NCBI GenBank assembly: GCA_006844705.1
Contig: SPJS01000060.1
Span: forward strand, 1-64,000
Direction: 5' to 3'
Source of the DNA: Methylococcaceae bacterium
GTDB lineage: Bacteria > Pseudomonadota > Gammaproteobacteria > Methylococcales > Methylomonadaceae
DNA length: 64,000 nt
Shown: piece after piece, positions 8,524 through 16,949 of the stretch
Layout of the letters: each line of letters begins with the position of its first letter
Numbering within the stretch: the stretch's first letter is position 1
Program-made: the position numbers and the translations under genes
The notes under the pieces: generated by a model
Database searches by the model: none
Told to the model about the DNA's origin: nothing
The model's input: the letters and a program-made list of their open reading frames with translations, nothing else

Positions 8524-9891
8524 ATGTCGGAACTCGCCTCTATCAAAATTTCACTGCCTTATTTTGAAGACAGTGCGCGCTTGTTTCATTCAATTGCCGA
8601 TCAGCCCTGGGCGATGTTACTGGATAGCGGCTATCCTCAAACCAGTGGTCGCTACGATATTCTGGTTGCAGACCCGGTATGTACTGTGGTCACTCGCAAA
8701 CATGAGACACAAATTTCCCGTCCAGAGGGCTCTTTCTCTTCAGACCAGGACCCTTTTGCAATAGTCAAGGAAGAACTCAAGCGAATGACGGCTGTTCAAT
8801 CTGAGCTGCCGTTTACGGCGGGTGCAGTCGGGTATTTTGCTTATGATCTTGCCCGACGACTGGAGAAACAGCCAGAACTCGCCGTGGATGCCGAACAGTT
8901 GCCGGAGATGGCGGTGGGGATTTATGCCTGGGCGGTGGTGGTTGATCATACACAACAGCAGAGCTGGCTGACCGGGGATGCCCACGCGGATGTTGATTGG
9001 GATGCATTAAAATGGACATTCAGTCAATTGCCTGAGTTGGATTTTAGTTATCCGTTCAAGGTGTTGGCTGCTCCGCAATCAAACCTGGATAAAAACAGCT
9101 ATGCAGCAGCCATTAAGCGAATTAAACAATATTTAAAGGAAGGCGACTGTTATCAGATCAACCTGGCGCAACGGTTTTGCAGTCCGTGTTCCGGTAATCC
9201 CTGGCAAGCGTATTATCAATTACGACAATTGAATGCCGCACCTTTCAGTGCATATTTGAATCTTCCAGATGTGCAAGTGCTAAGCTCTTCGCCCGAACGA
9301 TTTTTGCAGGTGGTGAATGGCCAGGTGGAAACAAAGCCGATAAAAGGAACCCGTCCACGCAATGTAGATCCGTCAGAAGATGAACGCCAAAAACACTTGT
9401 TGGCTGAAAGTCTGAAAGATCGTGCTGAAAACCTGATGATTGTTGATTTGTTACGCAATGACATCAGTAAAAATTGTCGTCGTGGGTCTGTGTATGTTCC
9501 CAAACTTTTTGATGTTGAAAGTTATGCCACCGTGCATCACCTGGTCAGTACTGTCAGCGGTCAATTGACGGCTGATCATCATGCTTTGGATTTGCTTCGA
9601 GGGTGTTTTCCAGGCGGCTCCATAACCGGCGCACCCAAAATTCGTGCGATGGAGATTATCGAAGAACTCGAGCCTCATCGCCGAGGTATCTATTGTGGAT
9701 CAATTGGTTATATCGGGTGTGACGGCAATATGGATTCCAATATTGCCATACGGACATTGGTCCATTCAGACCAAACCATCCGGTTCTGGGCCGGGGGCGG
9801 CATTGTGAATGACTCTGAGACCGATGCCGAATATCAGGAATGTTTCGATAAGGCGCAAGCATTGTTGACCTTATTAAAATATTTTTCCTGA
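8524..9891 (+). CDS. pabB: Aminodeoxychorismate synthase component I
   Basis: PabB aminates chorismate to 4-amino-4-deoxychorismate, the precursor of p-aminobenzoate. The 455-residue protein has the N-terminal anthranilate-synthase-like domain and the C-terminal chorismate-binding domain. Visible motifs are KEGDCYQINLAQRF, the KPIKGTRPR block (Lys-Gly-Thr, PabB type), FPGGSITGAPKIRAMEII, and the GGGIV-D-S-E end. I chose the ATG at 8524; a TTG six codons upstream is open. The glutaminase subunit PabA is not next to it. A kinase related to methanofuran synthesis begins one base after the stop. In methylotrophs p-aminobenzoate feeds both folate and methanopterin, so this pairing is informative. 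Confidence 0.93.
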   Translation: MSELASIKISLPYFEDSARLFHSIADQPWAMLLDSGYPQTSGRYDILVADPVCTVVTRKHETQISRPEGSFSSDQDPFAIVKEELKRMTAVQSELPFTAGAVGYFAYDLARRLEKQPELAVDAEQLPEMAVGIYAWAVVVDHTQQQSWLTGDAHADVDWDALKWTFSQLPELDFSYPFKVLAAPQSNLDKNSYAAAIKRIKQYLKEGDCYQINLAQRFCSPCSGNPWQAYYQLRQLNAAPFSAYLNLPDVQVLSSSPERFLQVVNGQVETKPIKGTRPRNVDPSEDERQKHLLAESLKDRAENLMIVDLLRNDISKNCRRGSVYVPKLFDVESYATVHHLVSTVSGQLTADHHALDLLRGCFPGGSITGAPKIRAMEIIEELEPHRRGIYCGSIGYIGCDGNMDSNIAIRTLVHSDQTIRFWAGGGIVNDSETDAEYQECFDKAQALLTLLKYFS

Positions 9892-9892
9892 A

Positions 9893-10441
9893 ATGAACGT
9901 CATCAAATTAGGTGGCAGCCTGTTTCAGGATGACGGGTTGCCGTTGATCGTAAACAAAATCAATCAATCCGCTTTATCGCCTGCTGTGATTGTCACCGGA
10001 GGCGGCCGTCTTGCCAATGAAATACGTTGTTTGCAATCCCGTTTCAGATTTGATGATTATTCCGCGCATCATATGGCGATTCTGGCTATGCAACAAACGG
10101 CGTTAGTGTGTCATTCCATGCAACAAGACTGGCCGTTGTTGAAATCAGTCTCAACACTGCGGGAGAAAGAGGGCGCTGACATCAGGGTGTGGATGCCGCA
10201 AATTGAAGAACTTGATCAATGCGGGGTTGAGGCCAGTTGGGATGTGACATCGGACAGTCTGGCGGCCTGGCTGGCCAAACAGTTAGGTGCGCAAGAATTG
10301 CTTGTAGTCAAGTCAACCACTATTGATCCCAAACTATCTTTGAGTGAATTGCAAAAAGCAGGTGTTCTGGACAGGGCTTTTATTGGTATGATTTCAGACG
10401 TCAGTTTTAATATCCGTGTAATTCATCACTCTACATTGTAA
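9893..10441 (+). CDS. Amino acid kinase family protein, MfnE-like (methanofuran/C1 cofactor synthesis)
   Basis: The 182-residue protein has the amino-acid-kinase fold markers MNVIKLGGSL at the N-terminus, VIVTGGGRLANEIR at about residues 32-45, and a SDSLAAWLAKQLGAQELLVVKS block. This small form matches archaeal MfnE, which phosphorylates the aminomethylfuran intermediate of methanofuran, and its homologues in methylotrophic bacteria that use methanofuran and methanopterin. It is much shorter than glutamate 5-kinase or aspartokinase. It sits one base behind pabB and directly before a DUF2959 gene. The family is clear; the exact substrate is inferred from context. Confidence 0.75.
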   Translation: MNVIKLGGSLFQDDGLPLIVNKINQSALSPAVIVTGGGRLANEIRCLQSRFRFDDYSAHHMAILAMQQTALVCHSMQQDWPLLKSVSTLREKEGADIRVWMPQIEELDQCGVEASWDVTSDSLAAWLAKQLGAQELLVVKSTTIDPKLSLSELQKAGVLDRAFIGMISDVSFNIRVIHHSTL

Positions 10442-11095
10442 ATGTATTCCATTTTCAAATTTGTTTTTCGTAAAGGGCTCAGCCAGATCTATTACAAAAG
10501 TAGAGAGGCCATTCTGGGGCATCACAAACGTGAGATCGTGGTGGCTCATGTCGATCAGGCATGTACTGCGCTGGAAGACAGCAAACAGCAGTTTGAAGAT
10601 TCGCTGCAAAAATTTAAAACCATACTTGATATACCTGATTTATCGCTGGAATATCGGTATCAGCAATTAAATCTGCAATATCAGTTTTGTCAGTCGAAAA
10701 CCGATGAAGTGGCGCATCGAATCGCATCCATTGAAGACGTGTCCAATGCGTTGTTCAGTGAATGGGAAGATGAACTCAGTTTATACAGCAATCGGTCGTT
10801 ACGTTCTAAAAGTCGTCAACAGTTGGACAAGTCAAGACGCCAGTACAAGCGGCTATTAACCTCATTAAAACAGGCGGAGTCAAAGATTCATCCCGTATTG
10901 GCAGCGTTTCATGATCAAGTCTTGTTTTTAAAGCATAACCTGAATGCCCAGGCGATAGCCGCGTTACAGCATGAATTTATCGAGATTAGTGTGGATATTT
11001 CCAAATTAATTCAGGCGATGGAAAAAACGATTTCAGAAGCCAGTGCGTTCGTGTCCTTGTTGACGGAGCCTAAGGCTTTGCCCCCGACGCGATAA
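10442..11095 (+). CDS. DUF2959 family protein without a lipobox
   Basis: The 217-residue protein matches the DUF2959 family along its length: KREIVVAHVDQACTALEDSK near the start, ALFSEWEDELSLY in the middle, and AFHDQVLFLKHNLNAQAIA towards the end. It is almost wholly helical and probably a long coiled-coil bundle. Family members I recall usually begin with a lipoprotein signal peptide. This one begins MYSIFKFVFRKGLSQIYY, with no lipobox Cys and only a weak hydrophobic stretch, so its location is unclear. It starts immediately after the kinase stop, so co-transcription with pabB and the kinase is likely. Function unknown. Confidence 0.75.
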   Translation: MYSIFKFVFRKGLSQIYYKSREAILGHHKREIVVAHVDQACTALEDSKQQFEDSLQKFKTILDIPDLSLEYRYQQLNLQYQFCQSKTDEVAHRIASIEDVSNALFSEWEDELSLYSNRSLRSKSRQQLDKSRRQYKRLLTSLKQAESKIHPVLAAFHDQVLFLKHNLNAQAIAALQHEFIEISVDISKLIQAMEKTISEASAFVSLLTEPKALPPTR

Positions 11096-11229
11096 AGCGC
11101 TCTTAAATACCCAATTATGGTGGCACGATCTACTTTTTTACAAATAAACGCTCGCTTATTCTCTCTCGACTGGGAAAATTTGATCTTTTGTATATATTTT
11201 AGGTAGTGATTATTTATTTAGGAAACAAT

Positions 11230-11535
11230 ATGAGTGTTCAGGCAAAAATGGATTCTACAAATGGAACCTTGCAGATTGCAGTCAGTGGGCGGTTTGATTT
11301 TGGAATTCATCAACAGTTTAGACAATCCACAGACGTTGCTTCTCAACAGATAAAACAAATTGAACTTGATTTGTCCAAAACAGATTATCTTGATAGTTCG
11401 GCATTGGGTATGCTTTTAGTTTTGCGTGATAAGGTGGGCGAAAATAAAAGTGCAGTCAAAATAAAAAATGCTAAACCCGACGTGGTGAAAATTCTGCAAA
11501 TTGCCAATTTTGATAAATTATTCACGATCGTGTGA
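11230..11535 (+). CDS. STAS domain protein (anti-sigma factor antagonist type)
   Basis: This 101-residue protein is a single STAS domain of the SpoIIAA/RsbV type. The segment DLSKTDYLDSSALGMLLVLRD contains the serine that is phosphorylated in partner-switching systems. I chose the ATG at 11230, which has TTAGGAAAC just upstream, over an in-frame GTG eight codons earlier. No anti-sigma kinase or PP2C phosphatase is next to it, so its partners lie elsewhere. It is a monocistronic gene closed by a hairpin terminator. Confidence 0.88.
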   Translation: MSVQAKMDSTNGTLQIAVSGRFDFGIHQQFRQSTDVASQQIKQIELDLSKTDYLDSSALGMLLVLRDKVGENKSAVKIKNAKPDVVKILQIANFDKLFTIV

Positions 11536-11541
11536 TTGTGT

Positions 11542-11583
11542 AAGGATCAGCTCCCGAGCTTGACCAAGCTGATCCTTTAAAAT
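11542..11583 (+). terminator. Hairpin terminator after the STAS gene
   Basis: AAGGATCAGCT (11542-11552) pairs perfectly with AGCTGATCCTT (11567-11577) across a 14-base loop, seven bases after the STAS stop codon. The following tract is only weakly T-rich. Confidence 0.6.
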
Positions 11584-11781
11584 TTATGCTTACAATTCCT
11601 TTTCCCCTTCCTGGTCATCATTGAATTAGTCATGCACTTACCATCTCGGTCTTGAATAATAAAGATTCTGTTTTTGTTCAGACTAATGGATAATGCTGTC
11701 ATCAAAATCAGATTTGTTTTTTATCACTATCAAGTGATTAGGCAGTCTGCGATGAAGCGTCTTTAATAATACTAATTCATA

Positions 11782-12894
11782 ATGGCCCAAGAGATTTTCC
11801 CTGTTTTTTCTGTGCTACGCGATGTGATTCGTCGTGTCCTGCCTAATACCCAAACGGTTATTCTTTCACTTTTTTTGATTTTCGGCACGGTATTGATCGT
11901 GTCCATGTCAAACTTGTTAATGCCGGTATTTGCAGCAGTGGTTATCGCTTATCTGCTTGAAGGGCTGGTAAAAATAGCAGAACAAAAAAAGCTTCCTCGT
12001 TTGCCAGCGGTTCTCGTTGTATTTGTCAGTTTTATAGCAGGCTTAAGTTATATCCTGGTGGTGTTGTTGCCAGTGATTTCTGAACAGTCTGTGCAGTTGC
12101 TGCAGAGCATTCCTGATTTCATCAAAGGAACGCAAAAAGAGATTATGCGTTTACCAGAACTTTACCCTCAGTATATTACTGAAGACAAAATCAAAGAGAT
12201 TATGTTTTCTATACAGCAGGAGTTGTTGAAGTACAGTCAGGATATTATTTCAGGGTCGGCCGAGTCCGTCATCAGTCTGGCGACAGCGGTAATGTATCTG
12301 TTGTTAGTGCCTTTTATGGTATTTTTTTTCATGAAGGACAAACAGGTATTTCTGGCGTGGATTGAACAATTCTTGCCTCGTGATCGTCATTTGACGGTCA
12401 GTGTCTGGAATGAAGTGGATATGCAGATTGGTAATTATGTGCGCGGTAAATTCATCGAAGTGATCATTTTGTGGTTTGTCAGTTACATAGTGTATATTTC
12501 CATTGGGCTTGATTATGCCATGTTACTGGCGGTATTGACCGGCTTGTCTGTCATTATTCCGTATGTCGGGCTGGTGGTTGTTACCATTCCCGTTGTTGCT
12601 GTTGGCTATCTGCAATGGGGCTTGTACAGTGATGAGTTTATGTATGTAGTGATCGCTTATACCGTAATCCAGAGTTTTGATGGCGGCGTTTTGGTACCTC
12701 TTCTGTTTTCCGAAGCCGTCAACCTGCACCCGGTTGCAATCATTATTGCGATTCTGTTTTTTGGTGGGTTATGGGGGTTTTGGGGGGTGTTTTTTGCTAT
12801 CCCGTTGGCCACGCTGGTCAAAGCTGTGATCAGTGCATGGCCAAAACTGGAAGATCCCGCGTCTGCTGAAACTGACAACAGCAGAGCGCTATAG
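11782..12894 (+). CDS. AI-2E/PerM family inner-membrane transporter
   Basis: The 370-residue protein has the architecture of the PerM/YdgG (AI-2E transporter) family. There are two close N-terminal membrane segments, a third span, a long extracytoplasmic helical region (about residues 100-160), and a C-terminal cluster of hydrophobic spans. The family motif region PYVGLVVVTIPVVAVGYLQWG and the VNLHPVAIIIAILFFGGLWGFWGVFFAIPLA end are clear. Members have been linked to export of autoinducer-2, peptides or ions. The substrate here cannot be told. It is convergent with the phoH-type gene six bases away and has no obvious terminator. Confidence 0.88.
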   Translation: MAQEIFPVFSVLRDVIRRVLPNTQTVILSLFLIFGTVLIVSMSNLLMPVFAAVVIAYLLEGLVKIAEQKKLPRLPAVLVVFVSFIAGLSYILVVLLPVISEQSVQLLQSIPDFIKGTQKEIMRLPELYPQYITEDKIKEIMFSIQQELLKYSQDIISGSAESVISLATAVMYLLLVPFMVFFFMKDKQVFLAWIEQFLPRDRHLTVSVWNEVDMQIGNYVRGKFIEVIILWFVSYIVYISIGLDYAMLLAVLTGLSVIIPYVGLVVVTIPVVAVGYLQWGLYSDEFMYVVIAYTVIQSFDGGVLVPLLFSEAVNLHPVAIIIAILFFGGLWGFWGVFFAIPLATLVKAVISAWPKLEDPASAETDNSRAL

Positions 12895-12900
12895 TTAATT

Positions 12901-14316
12901 TTAAAGTGTTTCTGACGCAAAATCCGCCAGCCTGGAGCGTTCTCCTCTACGCAGGGTGATGTGTGCACTGTTTTCCCATGATTTAAACCGGTCTACCACA
13001 TAGGTGAGCCCTGAACTGGTCGCTGTCAGGTAGGGTGTATCGATTTGCCCCAGGTTGCCAATACAGATAATTTTGGTGCCGGGGCCAGCACGCGTAATCA
13101 GCGTTTTGATTTGTTTTGGTGTCAGGTTTTGTGCCTCATCAATAATTAAATATCGATTCAAAAAAGTACGGCCGCGCATAAAATTTAATGAGCGTATTTT
13201 TACCCGGTTCATTACAACATTGTGGCTGATATCCTTTTCCCAGTCGGTATTACCGGATCGACTGCCGAGTAATTCCAGGTTATCAATTAAAGCCCCCATC
13301 CAGGGAGCCATCTTTTCTTCTTCTGTACCCGGCAAAAAGCCAATATCTTCTCCAACGGGGACCGTTTCACGGGTCATGATGATTTCCTGGTACATTTTAT
13401 GTTCCATTGTCATGGAGAGTCCGGCAGCAAGGGCCAGCAAGGTTTTGCCAGTACCTGCCGTTCCCAGTAATGTGACAAAATCGATATCGGGGTCAAGTAA
13501 GACATTGAGCGCAAAATTTTGTTCTCTGTTTTTTGCGGCAATCCCCCAGATGCTATGAGCTTTATTGCTGTAATCCCGAGCGAGTTCTAACGTTGCCGTT
13601 TCCCCGTCACATTGGCGAACAATGGCTTCAAAATTGGAATCCTTGTTCATATACAGGTATTGATTTGGATACCACTCTGAGACTAGAGGGCCGCTAAGTT
13701 TATAGAACGTCTTGTCATTTTCCTGCCAGGATTCCATTTTGGAGCCATGAACGTCCCAGAAGTCCTCATCCAGCGCTTCTACGCCACTGTATAAAAGGTC
13801 TATGTCATCCAGGGTTTGGTCGGTATGATAATCTTCAGCATTCAACTCCAATGCGGCAGCTTTAATGCGCATATTGATATCTTTGGACACCAGGATGATC
13901 TTGATATCAGGATGTTCCTTGGTAAGGGCTAAAACAACGGCCAGGATGGAGTTATCTGCAATATGTCCAGGCATGCTTTCCGGTAAATGATTAGCCATTT
14001 GCTGGGTCTGGAAATACAGGCGGCCATCATAAGGCGTTTCTCCATTCGGGTTGTGTTCAATTCTGGCGATCGGAAGCCCTTCGCTGATACTTTTATAACT
14101 TGCACCATGAATCAGTTCATCCAGAAACCGGCTGGCCTGACGTACGTTTCTGGAGACATCAGACATGCCTCTTTTGGCTCGGTCAAGTTCTTCCAATACC
14201 ACCATTGGAATGAAAAGGTTGTGCTCTTGAAAATGAAAAATACTGGTGGGGTCATGCATCAGGACATTCGTGTCCAGAACAAACAGTTTCTTATTCCCTG
14301 TAGAGTGAATATTCAT
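12901..14316 (-). CDS. PhoH family protein with N-terminal PIN domain
   Basis: The 471-residue protein joins a PIN-type ribonuclease domain (residues about 10-150, beginning LFVLDTNVLMHDP with the metal-binding Asp) to a PhoH ATPase domain in the C-terminal half. Walker A reads LLGTAGTGKTLLALAAGL and Walker B YLIIDEAQNLTP. PIN-PhoH proteins are reported to unwind and degrade RNA. It is followed on the same strand by no close gene and is convergent with the PerM-type gene. Bcp lies 19 bases upstream, so bcp and this gene may share transcription. Confidence 0.93.
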   Translation of the reverse strand: MNIHSTGNKKLFVLDTNVLMHDPTSIFHFQEHNLFIPMVVLEELDRAKRGMSDVSRNVRQASRFLDELIHGASYKSISEGLPIARIEHNPNGETPYDGRLYFQTQQMANHLPESMPGHIADNSILAVVLALTKEHPDIKIILVSKDINMRIKAAALELNAEDYHTDQTLDDIDLLYSGVEALDEDFWDVHGSKMESWQENDKTFYKLSGPLVSEWYPNQYLYMNKDSNFEAIVRQCDGETATLELARDYSNKAHSIWGIAAKNREQNFALNVLLDPDIDFVTLLGTAGTGKTLLALAAGLSMTMEHKMYQEIIMTRETVPVGEDIGFLPGTEEEKMAPWMGALIDNLELLGSRSGNTDWEKDISHNVVMNRVKIRSLNFMRGRTFLNRYLIIDEAQNLTPKQIKTLITRAGPGTKIICIGNLGQIDTPYLTATSSGLTYVVDRFKSWENSAHITLRRGERSRLADFASETL

Positions 14317-14335
14317 CCGTAATCAGGCTCCTTGG

Positions 14336-14803
14336 CTATAGTGATTGTAATGTTTCAATGATTTCCGGGATGTGGGTTTTTACCTTAACCTTGCGCCATT
14401 CATGAATCAGAACACCTTCTTCATCTATTAAAAAGGTGCTTCTTTCTATTCCACGGACCTGTTTGCCATACATGTTTTTCATTTTTATCACATCAAACAG
14501 CTGACACAGGTGTTCTTCTTTATCTGATAATAAGTCAAAGGGAAAACATTGTTTACTTTTAAAACCTTCGTGGACGTTTACACTGTCACGCGATATTCCA
14601 AAGATCATACAATTAAGCTCTTCGAAGGTTTTAATATTATCTCTGAATGCCTGGCCTTCGGTAGTGCAGCCAGGGGTGTTATCTTTCGGATAAAAATACA
14701 GGATGACTTTTTTTCCTTTTAACTCGGAGAGTTTGATGGTTTGGTCGCCGGTTGCAGGTGCTTCAAAGTCAGGGACGGGGGAATTTAATTCGATGGTACT
14801 CAT
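14336..14803 (-). CDS. bcp: Thiol peroxidase, Bcp/PrxQ family
   Basis: The 155-residue peroxiredoxin reduces hydrogen peroxide and organic hydroperoxides in the cytoplasm with thioredoxin as reductant. The peroxidatic cysteine is Cys46 in YFYPKDNTPGCTTEGQAFRD. The resolving cysteine found five residues later in many Bcp proteins is not there (Cys46 is followed by TTEGQ), but Cys64 and others are present, so the resolving partner is uncertain. The length and the FLIDEEGVLIHEWRKV end are typical. gcvR lies one base upstream on the same strand, an order also seen in other gammaproteobacteria. Confidence 0.93.
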   Translation of the reverse strand: MSTIELNSPVPDFEAPATGDQTIKLSELKGKKVILYFYPKDNTPGCTTEGQAFRDNIKTFEELNCMIFGISRDSVNVHEGFKSKQCFPFDLLSDKEEHLCQLFDVIKMKNMYGKQVRGIERSTFLIDEEGVLIHEWRKVKVKTHIPEIIETLQSL

Positions 14804-14804
14804 A

Positions 14805-15329
14805 TTAGCGTTTTAAAGGTTCCAAAATAGCGTCAAGATTCAAGTTGTCACAGAATTCCATAAATTCCTCCCGCAATGCCAATAAACGGGTGGAAGCAGG
14901 AATGCTGATCAAGAAACGGGTAGAAAAAACGGGTGTATTCCCGTAAGAAGTTACATATCGACTGGCTGAAATTTCCTCAATTTCAATCTGCCGGCTTAAT
15001 AAAAACTGGGTGATCTCTTTGACGACTTCATTGCAGCTGACCGACATGGTTTCAAGGGTAAAGGGCATGAATTCATTTAAAGCCGAAGGTTGTTCAGGCC
15101 GGATTGAACTGGTTTGAATCCCTAGTCTGGATTGCAGGCTGTCCAGGGTTGATTCCAGTTTAGCGATTTGACTCCAGTCGCCTTCTACCAGTAAATAGGT
15201 CGCTGTAGATAATGAAAGATGAGACGCCCTCAGTTCCAGCAGATTACACCGACAATTACTCACAGCAATTAATAATGCAGCAAGAAACTGGGGTTTTTTT
15301 TCACCTAAAGCAGTGATGGCTAGTTGCAT
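14805..15329 (-). CDS. gcvR: Glycine cleavage system repressor-like ACT protein
   Basis: The 174-residue protein has two ACT-type regulatory domains. The first, about residues 1-85, begins MQLAITALGEKKPQFLAALL; the second, about 90-174, contains the TFSMSV-like FTLETMSVSCN strand. GcvR is an accessory regulator that binds GcvA and glycine to repress glycine cleavage genes. GcvA is not encoded nearby, so the regulatory target here is uncertain. It is probably the first gene of a gcvR-bcp unit. Confidence 0.8.
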   Translation of the reverse strand: MQLAITALGEKKPQFLAALLIAVSNCRCNLLELRASHLSLSTATYLLVEGDWSQIAKLESTLDSLQSRLGIQTSSIRPEQPSALNEFMPFTLETMSVSCNEVVKEITQFLLSRQIEIEEISASRYVTSYGNTPVFSTRFLISIPASTRLLALREEFMEFCDNLNLDAILEPLKR

Positions 15330-15584
15330 AGTTTTTATCCATAAATTTTCAATGCCAGTTTATCATCAAACTTAATGTGAGCGAATATCCTTGTTTTGAT
15401 CGTTAAAAAAATCGGGGTGTAATCAATTTATTTTCTACGATATGCTGTTTTGGGTCATTTTTGTCTAAATAACTTTTGATCGGTGCCGACTATACTTTAT
15501 GAGAATTGATCCCGTTTGCTGGTTTTCATACCACTGATACAAAACGGGCTCAAAATTTTTTTGCAATTATATTAAGCATGTTCC

Positions 15585-16949
15585 ATGGCTGAAAAACCTG
15601 AAGATAAAGATGCAATAGATGAGTTCGCTGATGAACTGGATTCAATGTTGGATGCTTCGACATCTGATGAGCAAAACGAAGAAATAATTGATGATGAAGA
15701 TGCCATCGATCGACTGCTTATGGATAACGCATTTGGAGCTGCGCCAGAAGAAAAAAATCAGGATGAGTTTGCTGAAATTGATGAATTGATCAGTGAGAAT
15801 ATTGAACAAAACGATGCTCTGCCGCAAGACGATGTCATTGATGAATTTGCTGATGATGAGGATGATTTAGTCGTTGAAGAGGATCAACAGCAGGCGTTTG
15901 ATGCTGAACAGGCGGAAGATGACAAGTTTGATGAATTTACTGATGTTGAACCCGTAGTGCAGCGTAGTCTGGAAAACGAAGTCGTTTCTGAAGATTATGA
16001 TATTTCAGTAGGTGATGAAGACGATGATGATATTGAACCGGTTGTCGATGAAGTGATGCCTGACCACGTTCAGCCGGTAGAAATTCCGGATTATTCAGGG
16101 GCGTTTGAAGCCATTAATCGTCAACTGTCTGCATTACAAACATCACAGTCGAATTGTGAGCAAAAGATTTCGCAGATTGAAGAGAAACCCGACAGTAGTG
16201 TAAGCGTCGGCGAAGATGTTGAGAGTTTGAAATCTGACATAAAAAAGCAGCAACGTAAGCTAACGGCATTAGAAGATAAAAAGCCGGTTCAGTCGATTAT
16301 TGCGTTGGTGATAGGTGTGATAGCGCTATTGATTGGGAGTGTGTTGGGTTTTTTCGGCATGCAGGCAAATTCTAAAGTTAAAGGGCTTAATGAAGTCATT
16401 ATTGAACTTGAAGAGGACATTGAATTGTTTCAAGCAAATGGTGATGATAAAGCAGAGTTAAAAAAATTCTCGAAGCAAATCCTAGCGCTTCAAGACGCCA
16501 ATAAAATGTTGACTGCCCGAATGGGGGATGTGCAAGAGAAGTTTTCATCTCTTGCCGAAAAGGAAGAAGTACCATCAGATATCGAGGCCAGGTTGCAACA
16601 AATTTCAGATCAGCAAGTACAGTCTGCTGATGCCTTGGAGACGTTGCAGTTGCAGTTAATAGAAGTAGAAAAAACAGCCTTGAAGTCAGTAAAGACTAAG
16701 AAATCAGTTTTTAAGAAAAAATGGCAAGTGAATCTGGTTGCTTTCAGGCAGGAGTGGTATGCCACCCGAAAAGCACAGGAGTTTGAGCGTCAAGGAGTCC
16801 CGGTTGAAGTTTATAAGCTTAAGTCCCAGGGAAAAGACTGGTATCGCTTACGTGTAAAAGGCTTCGCATCTAAATATGAGGCAGCGGCTTACGCGTCCAA
16901 AGTCAAGAAATTACTTAATTTGACTTCTGTATGGGTTGACGAGCAGTGA
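15585..16949 (+). CDS. SPOR domain membrane protein with acidic N-terminal region
   Basis: The 454-residue protein has three parts. Residues 1-180 are strongly acidic and low complexity, rich in Asp and Glu, and should be cytoplasmic. A membrane helix follows at about 236-259 (SIIALVIGVIALLIGSVLGF), flanked by coiled-coil segments. The last 77 residues form a SPOR domain that begins KKWQVNLVAFRQEWYATR and ends LTSVWVDEQ. SPOR domains bind denuded septal peptidoglycan, so a role in division or cell-wall remodelling is likely. Its end overlaps the convergent sulfatase-modifying-like gene by 35 bases. Confidence 0.82.
   Translation: MAEKPEDKDAIDEFADELDSMLDASTSDEQNEEIIDDEDAIDRLLMDNAFGAAPEEKNQDEFAEIDELISENIEQNDALPQDDVIDEFADDEDDLVVEEDQQQAFDAEQAEDDKFDEFTDVEPVVQRSLENEVVSEDYDISVGDEDDDDIEPVVDEVMPDHVQPVEIPDYSGAFEAINRQLSALQTSQSNCEQKISQIEEKPDSSVSVGEDVESLKSDIKKQQRKLTALEDKKPVQSIIALVIGVIALLIGSVLGFFGMQANSKVKGLNEVIIELEEDIELFQANGDDKAELKKFSKQILALQDANKMLTARMGDVQEKFSSLAEKEEVPSDIEARLQQISDQQVQSADALETLQLQLIEVEKTALKSVKTKKSVFKKKWQVNLVAFRQEWYATRKAQEFERQGVPVEVYKLKSQGKDWYRLRVKGFASKYEAAAYASKVKKLLNLTSVWVDEQ

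Noticed and set aside
13055..13558. Plus-strand open frame of 167 codons opposite the PhoH-family gene
   Set aside because: The minus-strand frame has clear PhoH Walker motifs; the opposite frame has no recognisable domain or ribosome binding site and is an antisense shadow.
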